A stretch of DNA of 64,000 bases, from NCBI GenBank assembly GCA_905182755.1, contig CAJJCS010000001.1, forward strand, positions 138,945 to 202,944, written 5' to 3'. Position 1 is the stretch's first letter. Every line of letters starts with the position of its first letter. Shown here one piece after another: positions 40,480 to 50,650 of this stretch. The notes below the pieces were generated by a model. The model was not told the origin of the DNA. It saw only the letters and a program-made list of their open reading frames with translations, and searched no databases. Source of the stretch: Aequorivita sp. HC6-5 (GTDB taxonomy: Bacteria; Bacteroidota; Bacteroidia; Flavobacteriales; Flavobacteriaceae). The position numbers were made by a program, and so were the translations under genes.

Positions 40480-40706
40480 AAAGTTAGGATTCATACAACG
40501 AATTTACTTTGTTACTAAGCAATAACCACATGCATGGCCTATTTTAGAAGAGTTGGTGTATTTCTTTTTTTAGATAGGCTAATGCCTTTTGTGATGGTGT
40601 TACTTCTCCCATAAAATGATTTAAAACAGCTTCTCTGAGTTTGTCTGCAGATTCAATCTTTTCGTTCATTGCCGTTTGTCTTATAATTTGTATGGTTGTA
40701 TTTTTT
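40480..40706. repeat. 227-bp perfect direct repeat, copy 2
   Basis: Identical to 39536-39762; includes the 3' end of the 40544-41065 gene and codons 1-5 of recG (MNPNF). Confidence 0.95.
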
Positions 40707-41065
40707 GTAGTTCTTGTTACGTTCCACATTTCCACAGACACATAAATTTGCTGGCTTAGATTGTGTACAAATTCATCTTCTATGCTTGATACAAGGTCCT
40801 GCTCATACTTGTTTAAATCGTTACCTTTAGGTTTTACACGTATTAAAAGACTATTTGGGTCTATACGCTCCAAAAGTAATGTAAGGCGCTCATAGGCTTG
40901 TAGCCTTAGAGGGAGTGTTTTAGATTGGGTTTCTTTATGTAGTAAAAACCGTCTACGGCCCTCTTCGTTATCTGTATGTGTTTTAAAAAAAAGATAGGCA
41001 ATAACACCTACTATAATAGCAGATAGTAAAGAGGCAAAATAGGGTAGTAGTGCTTGAGATTCCAT
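40544..41065 (-). CDS. Conserved hypothetical membrane-anchored protein
   Basis: MESQALLPYFASLLSAIIVGVIAYLFFKTHTDNEEGRRRFLLHKETQSKTLPLRLQAYERLTLLLERI; one N-terminal TM. Confidence 0.65.
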   Translation of the reverse strand: MESQALLPYFASLLSAIIVGVIAYLFFKTHTDNEEGRRRFLLHKETQSKTLPLRLQAYERLTLLLERIDPNSLLIRVKPKGNDLNKYEQDLVSSIEDEFVHNLSQQIYVSVEMWNVTRTTKNTTIQIIRQTAMNEKIESADKLREAVLNHFMGEVTPSQKALAYLKKEIHQLF

Positions 41066-41160
41066 GGTATATATTAATTTTAGTGCTATTTTTTATTTAA
41101 AAAGCAATAGTAAAGATTTTTAACCTTTGGGCAATGGCTTGCTTGTTGGGTTTTATATTG

Positions 41161-42441
41161 TTATTGATTTAAATAATCTAATGCCAGTTGTGTTAATGAT
41201 TTAACACCAAGTAACATTCCAGCGTCATCTATTTGGAAATCTGGGGTGTGATGGGGGTAGGGCATTGTGTTGCCAGGAGTCATGCCTCCCAGAAAAAAGT
41301 AAACTCCCGGTATTTTTTCTTGAAAATAGCTGAAATCTTCACCACCTGTAACGGCTTTCATGCCCAGTACCTTATCTGCACCAGCTACCCTTTTTAAAGT
41401 GCTGATAGCCTTAGTGGTCAGCTCAGGGTCATTGTAGGTAACGATGGTGTTGTTTTGCCAATCTATGGTTGCGTCTCCTCCATAGGCCTTGGCTATATCG
41501 CTGGCCATTTCTGTCATGCGTTTAATAATCATGGTTCTCATATCTGGGTTTAGGGTTCTTACGGTACCTATGAGTTCTGCACTTTCTGGGATAACATTAA
41601 AACGTGTACCACTTGTTATTTTTCCAACAGTAATAACAGCTGGCGCCTCTATAAGATATGCTTCTCTTGAGATGATGGTCTGGAAACCGTCAATAATTTT
41701 AGCCGAAATTAAAATAGGATCAACACCACTCCAAGGGGCAGAACCATGAGATCCTTTTCCTTTTACAGTAACTACAAAACGCTCAACGGCTGCCATAATG
41801 CCTTCGGGCTTTAGAGTTATTGTACCAACGGGTGTTCCGCTATTAATATGTAATCCATAAATAGCATCTACCTTAGGGTTTTCTAACACTCCTTCTTTAA
41901 CCATAAGTTTTGCGCCTCCTTCTTCTCCAGGTGGTGGACCTTCCTCTGCGGGTTGAAAAATAAATTTTATACTACCCTTAATTTTATCTTTATGCTTGCT
42001 TAAAACTTCTGCAACTCCCATTAAAATAGCTATGTGCGTATCATGGCCGCAGGCATGCATTACACCTGTTTTTGTGCCCAAAAAAGTATCTACAACATTA
42101 CTTTTATAGCTAAGATCATTACGCTCTGTAACTGGCAAGCCATCAATGTCTGCTCTTAGGGCAACTACCTTTCCTGGGTTGTTTCCTTTTAAAAGGCCTA
42201 CCACACCAGTTTTTGCAACCCCTGTTTGTACTTCCATACCAAGAGATTTTAAATGGGCAGCGATTTTATCTGCCGTGTTAAATTCACGGTTAGATAACTC
42301 TGGATTTTCATGAAAGTAATGGCGCCAATCAATTACTTGAGATTCTATATCTTCGATGTCATTAAGTATACTTTGGTCTATTTGCGCATAAGTGCTGGCT
42401 CCAGAGAGTAAAAGTAGTAGTATGATAAGTTGTTTTTTCAT
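41161..42441 (-). CDS. Secreted M20 family amidohydrolase/peptidase
   Basis: Signal peptide; DWRHYFHENPELSNREFNTA; ALRADIDGLPV; MHACGHDTHIAILMG; GGEDFSYF. Confidence 0.92.
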   Translation of the reverse strand: MKKQLIILLLLLSGASTYAQIDQSILNDIEDIESQVIDWRHYFHENPELSNREFNTADKIAAHLKSLGMEVQTGVAKTGVVGLLKGNNPGKVVALRADIDGLPVTERNDLSYKSNVVDTFLGTKTGVMHACGHDTHIAILMGVAEVLSKHKDKIKGSIKFIFQPAEEGPPPGEEGGAKLMVKEGVLENPKVDAIYGLHINSGTPVGTITLKPEGIMAAVERFVVTVKGKGSHGSAPWSGVDPILISAKIIDGFQTIISREAYLIEAPAVITVGKITSGTRFNVIPESAELIGTVRTLNPDMRTMIIKRMTEMASDIAKAYGGDATIDWQNNTIVTYNDPELTTKAISTLKRVAGADKVLGMKAVTGGEDFSYFQEKIPGVYFFLGGMTPGNTMPYPHHTPDFQIDDAGMLLGVKSLTQLALDYLNQ

Positions 42442-42644
42442 GACAGTTGTAGATTTAATTTAAATAAATTAAGGCTTAAAGATATTGAAATTTCATAAAT
42501 AATACCCCAGCTTTGTTTGTTTATAAATTCTGAAATATCAGTGGGTTCAATCACTCAGTTTTACGTATTTTCACATGCAGTATATTACTTTATTTTGTCA
42601 CAATTCCGAAACTATTTTGGAATCTTAAAAATTTCAGAAAACCC

Positions 42645-44963
42645 TTGCAAGAATATTTACAACAATTAAACGAAGCTCAGTTAGCGCCTACCATACAAAA
42701 GGATGGCGCTATGATTGTTATTGCCGGAGCTGGCTCAGGTAAAACACGTGTACTTACCTACAGAATTGCCTTTTTAATGTCTAAGGGTGTAGATCCATTT
42801 AATATTTTGGCCCTCACCTTTACCAATAAGGCAGCTCGTGAGATGAAAAAACGAATATCCACTATTGTTGGCCCCAGTGAGGGCAAAAACTTATGGATGG
42901 GAACCTTCCATAGTATTTTTGCTAAGATACTTCGTATGGAAGCCAGTAAGCTTGGTTATCCTTCAAATTTCACCATTTATGATACCCAAGATTCTCAAAG
43001 TGTAATTCGTGCTGTAATTAAAGAAATGCACTTAGATAAAGAGATTTATAAATACAAACAGGTGTATTCTAGAATATCTAGTTATAAAAACAGCCTAGTT
43101 ACTGTAAAGGCTTATTTTAATAACCCTGAGCTAATGGAGGCAGATGCAATGGCCAAAATGCCTCGTTTGGGAGATATATATAAAAGTTACGTGGATAAGT
43201 GTTTTAAAGCCGGCGCCATGGACTTTGATGATTTGTTGTTAAAAACCAATGAACTTTTAACTCGTTTTCCAGAGGTTTTGGCAAAATATCAAAATAGGTT
43301 TAGGTACATATTAGTAGATGAGTACCAAGATACCAACCATAGCCAATATTTAATTGTACGCGCCCTTAGTGACAAGTTTCAAAACATATGTGTAGTTGGT
43401 GATGATGCCCAGAGTATTTATGCCTTTAGAGGTGCTAATATTAATAACATTTTAAATTTTCAGAAAGACTATGATGATGTAAAAACCTATCGTCTTGAGC
43501 AAAATTATAGATCTACCAAGAATATTGTAAATGCTGCCAATAGTATCATTGAAAAAAACAAAACACGACTAGACAAGGTAGTTTGGACCTCTAATGACCA
43601 GGGTCCAAAGATTAAAGTAAATCGTACCATGACAGATGGTGATGAAGGTCGTTTTGTAGCCAGCACTATTTTTGAAACCCAACAAAACTCGGAGCTTAAA
43701 AACGGGGATTTTGCAATTTTATACAGAACCAATGCGCAGTCTCGCGCCATGGAAGACGCCTTGCGTAAAAAAGACATTCCGTATCGTATTTATGGTGGGC
43801 TTAGTTTCTACCAGCGCAAAGAGATTAAAGATGTCTTGTATTACCTGCGCCTGGTGCTTAATCCTAAAGATGAGGAGGCCATAAAGCGTGTTGTTAATTA
43901 TCCAGCAAGAGGTATTGGGCAAACCACCATAGAGCGCCTTATGGTGGCTGCAAATCATTACGACAGGTCTATTTTCGAGGTGATGCAAAACATCAGTAAA
44001 CTAGAGCTTAATATCAATAAAGGGACACAAGCAAAGCTGTTAGACTTTGTTACTATGGTACAAAGTTTTCAAGTTTTAAATAAGACCTACGATGCTTTTC
44101 AGATGGCAGAATACGTGGCGAAAAAAACAGGGATACTAACAGAGCTTAAAAAAGATGGTACTCCAGAGGGTATTGCCCGTATAGAAAACATAGAGGAGCT
44201 ACTCAATGGTATGCGTGATTTTGTTGAAGAGCAAAAAGAATTGGCAGATACCACTGGTTCTTTGTCTGAGTTTATGGAAGACGTTGCCCTTGCTACAGAT
44301 CTTGATAATGACAAAGGAGACGAAGATTGTGTTGCTCTGATGACCATTCATCTAGCCAAAGGGTTGGAGTTTCCTTATGTGTTTATTGTGGGTATGGAGG
44401 AAGAATTATTTCCAAGTGGTATGAGCATGAATACAAGAGCAGAACTAGAGGAGGAGCGAAGGTTGTTTTATGTAGCAGTAACCAGAGCCGAAACCCAGGC
44501 TTATTTAACCTACACCCAGTCTAGATACAGGTGGGGAAAACTAATAGATGCAGAGCCTAGTAGGTTTATAGAAGAAATTGACGCTTCTTATTTGGAATAT
44601 TTAACACCCGTTACAGAGCATCGTTATAAGCCACTTTTGGATGCAGATATATTTGGAGAGGTGGATAAAAGTAAATTACGACTGCGCAAACCAGCAGCTG
44701 GAAGCCCACCAACGGGTCCAAACCAAGAGCAACTTCGAAAACTACGCAGATTAAAGCCCGTGGCTAGTAGCGCAGAGAAAAACTTTGATCCTGCAGCTGC
44801 AAACTTACATATTGGCACAACGGTAGAGCACGTGAGATTTGGAAAAGGAAAAATAACCAAAATTGAAGGGGTTGGTGCAGACACAAAAGCAGAAATTAAT
44901 TTTGAAAATGGTGGCTTAAAAAAGTTGCTGCTCAGATTTGCAAAACTCAGCATTATAGAATAA
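42645..44963 (+). CDS. UvrD/PcrA-type SF1 DNA helicase (TTG start or lost ATG)
   Basis: VIAGAGSGKTRVLTYRIAFL; LALTFTNKAAREMKKR; LVDEYQDTNHSQY; VGDDAQSIYAFRGANI; MTIHLAKGLEFPYVFIVG; YVAVTRAETQAYLT. Confidence 0.95.
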   Translation: MQEYLQQLNEAQLAPTIQKDGAMIVIAGAGSGKTRVLTYRIAFLMSKGVDPFNILALTFTNKAAREMKKRISTIVGPSEGKNLWMGTFHSIFAKILRMEASKLGYPSNFTIYDTQDSQSVIRAVIKEMHLDKEIYKYKQVYSRISSYKNSLVTVKAYFNNPELMEADAMAKMPRLGDIYKSYVDKCFKAGAMDFDDLLLKTNELLTRFPEVLAKYQNRFRYILVDEYQDTNHSQYLIVRALSDKFQNICVVGDDAQSIYAFRGANINNILNFQKDYDDVKTYRLEQNYRSTKNIVNAANSIIEKNKTRLDKVVWTSNDQGPKIKVNRTMTDGDEGRFVASTIFETQQNSELKNGDFAILYRTNAQSRAMEDALRKKDIPYRIYGGLSFYQRKEIKDVLYYLRLVLNPKDEEAIKRVVNYPARGIGQTTIERLMVAANHYDRSIFEVMQNISKLELNINKGTQAKLLDFVTMVQSFQVLNKTYDAFQMAEYVAKKTGILTELKKDGTPEGIARIENIEELLNGMRDFVEEQKELADTTGSLSEFMEDVALATDLDNDKGDEDCVALMTIHLAKGLEFPYVFIVGMEEELFPSGMSMNTRAELEEERRLFYVAVTRAETQAYLTYTQSRYRWGKLIDAEPSRFIEEIDASYLEYLTPVTEHRYKPLLDADIFGEVDKSKLRLRKPAAGSPPTGPNQEQLRKLRRLKPVASSAEKNFDPAAANLHIGTTVEHVRFGKGKITKIEGVGADTKAEINFENGGLKKLLLRFAKLSIIE

Positions 44964-44993
44964 AATGCTACACCTATAAAACACACCGGCACC

Positions 44994-45611
44994 ATGGCAA
45001 CATTTATTAAAATATATGAAGACAATCCAAACCCTCGAGATATTGCCAAGGTTGTACAGATTATAAAAAAAGGTGGTTTGGTAATTTACCCAAGTGATAC
45101 GGTATATGCACTAGGTTGCGATATTACAAACAACCGGGCCTTGGAGCGTATCGCTCAAATTAAAAAAGTAAAACTGGCAAAGGCAAACTTTTCTTTTGTG
45201 TGTAAGGACCTTAGCAACCTCTCAGATTACGTGAAACAAATAGACAACAATACTTTTAAGCTTTTAAAAAGAGCGCTTCCGGGACCTTACACTTTTATAC
45301 TTCCTGGAAATAATAATCTGCCAAGTGTGTTTAAGAAGAAAAAAGAGGTTGGTATACGCGTGCCAGACAATGCCATTGTTCAAGCCATGGTTACTGCCCT
45401 TGGAAACCCTATTGTGTCTACTTCTATCAAAGATGAGGATCAGGTTATAGAATACACCACAGATCCCGAGCTTATTTTTGAAAAATGGAAACACCTTGTT
45501 GATGTGGTTGTAGATGGCGGCTACGGAGGTAATGTTGCTTCAACTGTTATAGACCTTACAGGTGATACCCCTATTTTGGTTCGTCAAGGAAAAGGAAGCT
45601 CATCTCTTTGA
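44994..45611 (+). CDS. L-threonylcarbamoyladenylate synthase (Sua5/YciO/YrdC)
   Basis: KKGGLVIYPSDTVYALGCDI; KANFSFVCKDLSNLSDYVK; LPGPYTFILPG; VGIRVPDNAIVQAMVTALGNPIVSTS. Confidence 0.92.
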   Translation: MATFIKIYEDNPNPRDIAKVVQIIKKGGLVIYPSDTVYALGCDITNNRALERIAQIKKVKLAKANFSFVCKDLSNLSDYVKQIDNNTFKLLKRALPGPYTFILPGNNNLPSVFKKKKEVGIRVPDNAIVQAMVTALGNPIVSTSIKDEDQVIEYTTDPELIFEKWKHLVDVVVDGGYGGNVASTVIDLTGDTPILVRQGKGSSSL

Positions 45612-45623
45612 TTACTTTTTATA

Positions 45624-47259
45624 CTATTGCTTTTCTATTAAACTTGAGTTAATTAAAAAATCTTGCTGTACATCTAAGGTTTTTATTTTCCCATTGTTTT
45701 CTAGGGTTTTCCATGCGCCGGTAGGTTGTATCCAGTTTAAAACTCCGTTTATTTTAACTTGTACAGGCATATCAAAGCCCTTTATTATATCTATATATCT
45801 GTATCTAAGCTGGTTTTCTTGGAGGGTATACTGCAAGTTAGGAATCATTGTGGTGCGCAAGTATTGCTCCCAGAACTGGGTTAAATGTATCCCGCTTTTT
45901 TCTGAAATATATGTTTCAACTTGATGGCTTGTGACCGTTTGGTGGTAAAAATCTTTATTGAGTCCTTGCAGTATAGCACGCCATTTTTGATCATCTGCTA
46001 TGAGTTGCCTTAGGGTATGTAAAATGTTAGCTCCTTTGTAATACATATCATTGCTGCCACGATTGTTTCTGTTGTAGGTGCCAATGAGGGGCGTGTCGTT
46101 TTGTATGCTTCTTTTGGTTCCAATAACGTACTCACTAGCTGCTTTTTCACCGAAATGATAGTTGAGGTATAGATTTTCTGAATAGGCTGTAAATCCTTCA
46201 TGAATCCACATATCTGCAACATCTTTGTTGGTGATATTGTTTGCAAACCACTCGTGGCCTGCTTCATGGATAATAATAAAATCAAATTCAAGGCCCCAAC
46301 CAGTTCCAGAGAGATCTCTGCCTAGGTATCCATTTTTATATTTATTACCATAGGTAACGCTACTTTGATGTTCCATTCCTAAATAAGGAGCCTCTACAAG
46401 CTTAAAGCTGTCTTCATAAAAAGGGTAGGGGCCAAACCAGTACTTCAAAGGCCTCTAGCATTAAAGGAGCCTGTTTAAACTGCTCCTTGGCTATCTCTAG
46501 GTTATCTCTTAAAACCCAATAACTCAAATCTAGTTTTCCGTTAAGGCCATTGTATGTTTCAGAAAAATTAACGTAATCTCCTACGTTTATATTCACACCA
46601 TAACTATTAATAGGATTTACTACCTGCCAGTGCCAGGTTTTTGTGTCTATATTTTCTATTTCTTCTATGAGTCTTCCATTTCCAACGCCCACGAGGTCTT
46701 TAGGGGTTGTAATAAATAAATCAACACCTTTATCTGGCTCATCTTTCGGGTGATCCTTAACGGGCCACCATACACTGGCGCCAATACCTTGGTTTGCACT
46801 TGCTATAAAATCAATGCCGTTACTATCTTTACTCCAAACAAGACCTCCGTCCCAGGGTGCGTTAAGCGCCACAGTGGGAGCTCCAGAGAACTCAATCACT
46901 AATTTGTTTTGTGACCCAACTATTTGGGGTTCTGGTAGCTTTAGAAAGTGTGCGCTTCCATTTCTTTGTACTGCCACTTTTTTTCCATTTTGAGTTACAA
47001 GATCCATCTTCATGGGCTTTTGCAAATCTATTTGCATTGTGCTATTTGGGCTTAAAACTGTATAGGTAATAGTATTGGTGCCAGACAAGGATTTTGTTTG
47101 AGCAAATACATCTACCTCTATTGAATAGTGTTGCAAATCCCACCAGGCTCTTTGAGGAGTTATAGATCCTCTAAGCTCATCTGCTAGAGTAAACTTTTCT
47201 TGCGCTATGGCGGTTACACCATAACTCAACACTATAAAAATAAACAGGAGTTTTTTCAT
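45624..47259 (-). CDS. Secreted M1 family metallopeptidase, frameshift near 46430-46450
   Basis: N part ...GAPTVALNAPWDGGLVWSKDSNG...ASVWWPVKDHPKDEPD; C part WFGPYPFYEDSFKLVEAPYLGMEHQSSV...IIHEAGHEWFANNITNKDVADMWIHEGFTAYSE (HEXXH...E). Confidence 0.92.
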
Positions 47260-47294
47260 AAAATATATTTTAGTTTAAAAATAAGTAAACAAGC

Positions 47295-48170
47295 TTAGTT
47301 TTTAGTGCCTACTAAAGCTATTTTATTACCCTGTGGGTTTACAGTAATGCGGTTAATATCTGAAATGTTATACCCAGAGAGATCTGCTACCTCTTTCCAC
47401 TGTTGGGAGCCAAACATATCATAGAGGTATATTTTGGAACCGCTTCCAAGTAAAAGTTGATTATCATTAATCCAACAATGATCCTGGACTCCAACTGGTA
47501 ATTGGCATACAAAAAAACTCTCTGCGCCTTGGTCTAGATCTAGGATGTACACATCCATATTTTTGTCTTCATTACTAAGGGTATAACTCACAAAAGTACT
47601 TTGAGGTATGTTATGGATTGACCTGCCTGAGTTTTCTATATAAGGGGTTACCTGTTTTGTTATTAAATTTGCAACCACTAGGTTTAATTGGTTTGTACCC
47701 AAGATAGATGCCACAATACGGCTACTGTCAAAAAAAGCAAAATAAGCAACCTCTAGGGTATCAAGAAGCATTCTAGAAGCGCCACGGGGTATATCTGTTT
47801 GGTTATAGGAGTAAAGCCGCTGTAAGCCGTTTGGGTCTAGGCGCACTGCAGCGATATCTTTAGACCCAGGGATTTGTTTTGGAGAATATTCACCACCAGG
47901 GGTTGTTGTATTAACAACATTTGATGTGTTAGTTGTAAGATCATACATAACAATGTCTGTCTGCCCATTTTGGGAACCAGCATACAATAATTGCTTGTTG
48001 TCTGTAAAAAAGGGTTGGCTATCATAGCCTGGGTTGTTTGAAATATTTTTTAGTTCTGAGATGTTCATTACCTGGTCATCTAGGGTGAAATCCATCACAA
48101 AAACATCTACATCTGTTTGAGAAAAACCTAGAGAGGTAGTAAGAAATAACAAAACAACAAAATTTTTCAT
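47295..48170 (-). CDS. Secreted TolB/WD40-like beta-propeller protein
   Basis: Signal peptide; SQPFFTDNKQLLYAGSQNGQTDIVMYDL, YSPKQIPGSKDIAAVRLD repeat units. Confidence 0.65.
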   Translation of the reverse strand: MKNFVVLLFLTTSLGFSQTDVDVFVMDFTLDDQVMNISELKNISNNPGYDSQPFFTDNKQLLYAGSQNGQTDIVMYDLTTNTSNVVNTTTPGGEYSPKQIPGSKDIAAVRLDPNGLQRLYSYNQTDIPRGASRMLLDTLEVAYFAFFDSSRIVASILGTNQLNLVVANLITKQVTPYIENSGRSIHNIPQSTFVSYTLSNEDKNMDVYILDLDQGAESFFVCQLPVGVQDHCWINDNQLLLGSGSKIYLYDMFGSQQWKEVADLSGYNISDINRITVNPQGNKIALVGTKN

Positions 48171-48286
48171 AGCGTATAATTTATAGCCCGAAGGTACAAA
48201 GTTTGGTTAATTTACAAGACATAGTTTTTGGGTAACTAAAAAAGGATAATGAGGTAGATGGTTTAAACAGAAATACTAAAAAAAAA

Positions 48287-48312
48287 TAAGCCCACCTTTT
48301 TAGGTGGGCTTA
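48287..48312 (-). terminator. Rho-independent terminator (minus strand)
   Basis: taagcccacct-tttt-aggtgggctta followed on the minus strand by a T9 run; just 3' of 48345-49277. Confidence 0.88.
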
Positions 48313-48344
48313 GTAAATGTGTAATTGAAATAAAATTAGTTGTC

Positions 48345-49277
48345 TTAGTCAAGCTTTGCTTGATTCCAAAGTTCATTTTGTCTTACAATTTTTCCTTCGT
48401 CATTAAAGCCATGATTAAACATAACAGGTATTACCGTTACTTTTTTATCAGACTTACGAGTTAGCGAAACACGCCACCATGATTGAACATAATCTCTTTG
48501 GCTATCAAATTCGTAATATTTAATCCAAGCGCAGTCAAAGCTATTGACGGTATAAGAGGCTAAAAAATCCATTTGTAAGGCTTTAAAATCTTCTTTATTT
48601 AATGGGTCATTATCCCAGTCGTTAAACAATCCATCAAATTGAGCAGTATCGGTAAAGGCTTCGTAATAAGCATCCATATCATTAAACTCTATAGCATGCA
48701 AAGCTTTTCTTACGGTGTTTATGTTTGGATGATGAGAATAAATTTGTCCATCTTTTAATTCTCTTTGACTTCTCCAACTCTCAGTGAATGGTCTTTGATT
48801 TTGATAAATGCGTACAAACACAATTTGATTTTTATCTGTCACACCGTATTGGACATGCCTTGGTTGATTAAATTTAACTCCAGTGGTTCCACCTATACCT
48901 GTTATTTTTTCCCAAGCATATACCCATGTTACACTGCTGAAGGTTTCATCTTTATATTCAACAGCATCGGGGTATCCATTGTCTGATTGGTTTATAGTGA
49001 AATATCTATTGTAAGTTTGCCATGCTGATACATTTTGAAGAAATTCTTCCTTTGTTGCAGCTTCTGCATCTTTATTCATTTCATCTCCACTATACCCTTT
49101 AAAATCATCAGCAATAAGACTGGCTAATTTTAGAGAATCTTTTGTGTTTACTGCTTCATACATTTGATTGACTACATCAATTGCAGGATGCTCAATGTAT
49201 ATAGTTCCGTTTTTCTTTTTTTGCGCAAATAGTCCCGTGCACAATGCAAGGGTCAATAAAGTTAGTTTGATTTTCAT
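48345..49277 (-). CDS. Secreted NTF2-like/SnoaL-like family protein (two tandem domains)
   Basis: Signal peptide MKIKLTLLTLALCTGLFAQ; HPAIDVVNQMYEAVNTKDSLKLASLIADDFKGY and HPNINTVRKALHAIEFNDMDAYYEAFTDTAQF. Confidence 0.65.
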   Translation of the reverse strand: MKIKLTLLTLALCTGLFAQKKKNGTIYIEHPAIDVVNQMYEAVNTKDSLKLASLIADDFKGYSGDEMNKDAEAATKEEFLQNVSAWQTYNRYFTINQSDNGYPDAVEYKDETFSSVTWVYAWEKITGIGGTTGVKFNQPRHVQYGVTDKNQIVFVRIYQNQRPFTESWRSQRELKDGQIYSHHPNINTVRKALHAIEFNDMDAYYEAFTDTAQFDGLFNDWDNDPLNKEDFKALQMDFLASYTVNSFDCAWIKYYEFDSQRDYVQSWWRVSLTRKSDKKVTVIPVMFNHGFNDEGKIVRQNELWNQAKLD

Positions 49278-49446
49278 AAATTATTTCTTAAATTAATATT
49301 AGTTTTTAATGGCAATCAATTTAATAAATATTTTTTAAATAAAAAAACAACTTTTTTAATGAGTGTTGCTAGGATGATTTTTGAGTTTATGTTAATATAT
49401 TGATATGCAAGTAGGGTGCTCTAGATTAAATGGCTGGTTTAATGTT

Positions 49447-49454
49447 TATATTTG
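49447..49454 (+). promoter_or_regulatory. Putative -7 box TATATTTG
   Basis: TAnnTTTG match 4 nt before the ATG at 49459. Confidence 0.4.
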
Positions 49455-49458
49455 CAGT

Positions 49459-50610
49459 ATGCTACATAAGTATTTGGTTTTTCTTTTATTATTACCCTTT
49501 ACTAGCTATACCCAGAGTTTGGATGATCTCTCCTTTGGTAGCGATGACAGCTTTGAGGTTGTTACCTGGAATATTGAAAACTTTCCTAAAAACGAGCCTG
49601 CAACCTTGCAATACGTCCTGGAGATCATTGAGGCTATAGATGCAGATATTATTGCAATACAAGAGATACAAAATTATCCAATTTTAGATAATCTAGACAC
49701 CTTTTTGGATGATTATACGCTTTACAGTCAATCACTAGATAGGGCAGGGCTTGTGTTTTTATATAGACATGATGCCGTAGAGCTCAATAGCGCTTATGAG
49801 CTTTTTACCCAAGCTCCAGAGTGGAATAACTTCCCTAGATTTCCTATGGTTATAGAGGTTACTTATGCAAATCAGGATTTTATTATCATTAACAATCATT
49901 ATAAATGCTGCGGAAATGGTCTTTTAGATCTAGATGACCCTTGGGATCAAGAAACACGCAGGTACACTGCAAATCTGCTCTTAAAACAATATATTGACAC
50001 CAACCTCTCTAGTGCTGCAGTATTTGTAGTAGGAGATTTAAATGATATCTTAACAGATCCAGATAATCACAATGTGTTTTCACCTTTTTTGAATGATCCT
50101 GAGTCCTATCTTTTTGCAGATATGGATATTGCTCAGGGGAGTGTTTCAAATTGGTCTTTCCCAAATTGGCCATCACATCTAGACCATATATTAATTACAG
50201 ATGAGCTCTTTGAGTTATATGCAATGCCAGGGGCCGTTACCCAAACTATAAAGGTAGACTCCTATCTTCAAGGAGGTTTTAATGAGTATGATCAAAACGT
50301 TTCAGACCACCGCCCAGTGGGTATAAGTTTGCCACTTGGTCAAGACTTAGGGATTGCTTCTGCCCTAAAACCATCCGTGACAAGTTATCCAAACCCCGTT
50401 AATGATGTATTGTTTGTCAACACCTCAAACTCAAATACAACAGATGCTGTTTTTGTTTTTGATATGCTGGGCAACACGCTCTTGCAAGACAGCCAATCTG
50501 CTAATGGGTTTTTTGCTATAGATGTTTGCTCACTCTCAAGTGGTTTGTATCTGGTAAAGCTCTACCAAAAGGGAGTTGTAGTTAAAACCATTAAGTTTAT
50601 TAAAAAGTAA
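49459..50610 (+). CDS. Endonuclease/exonuclease/phosphatase family protein with T9SS type A sorting domain
   Basis: Signal peptide MLHKYLVFLLLLPFTSYTQ; VVTWNIENFP, AIQEIQN, VVGDLNDIL, HLDHILITDE, VSDHRPVGI; C-term SYPNPVNDVLFVNTS...GLYLVKLYQKGVVVKTIKFIKK. Confidence 0.9.
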   Translation: MLHKYLVFLLLLPFTSYTQSLDDLSFGSDDSFEVVTWNIENFPKNEPATLQYVLEIIEAIDADIIAIQEIQNYPILDNLDTFLDDYTLYSQSLDRAGLVFLYRHDAVELNSAYELFTQAPEWNNFPRFPMVIEVTYANQDFIIINNHYKCCGNGLLDLDDPWDQETRRYTANLLLKQYIDTNLSSAAVFVVGDLNDILTDPDNHNVFSPFLNDPESYLFADMDIAQGSVSNWSFPNWPSHLDHILITDELFELYAMPGAVTQTIKVDSYLQGGFNEYDQNVSDHRPVGISLPLGQDLGIASALKPSVTSYPNPVNDVLFVNTSNSNTTDAVFVFDMLGNTLLQDSQSANGFFAIDVCSLSSGLYLVKLYQKGVVVKTIKFIKK

Positions 50611-50650
50611 ATGCGCCATAATTATGACGCATTATTATTATTATTGTAAT

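Noticed and set aside
39536-40706. IS element or integron cassette explaining the 227-bp repeats
   Set aside because: No transposase or integrase in the insert, no terminal inverted repeats seen, and 227 bp is too long for a target-site duplication.
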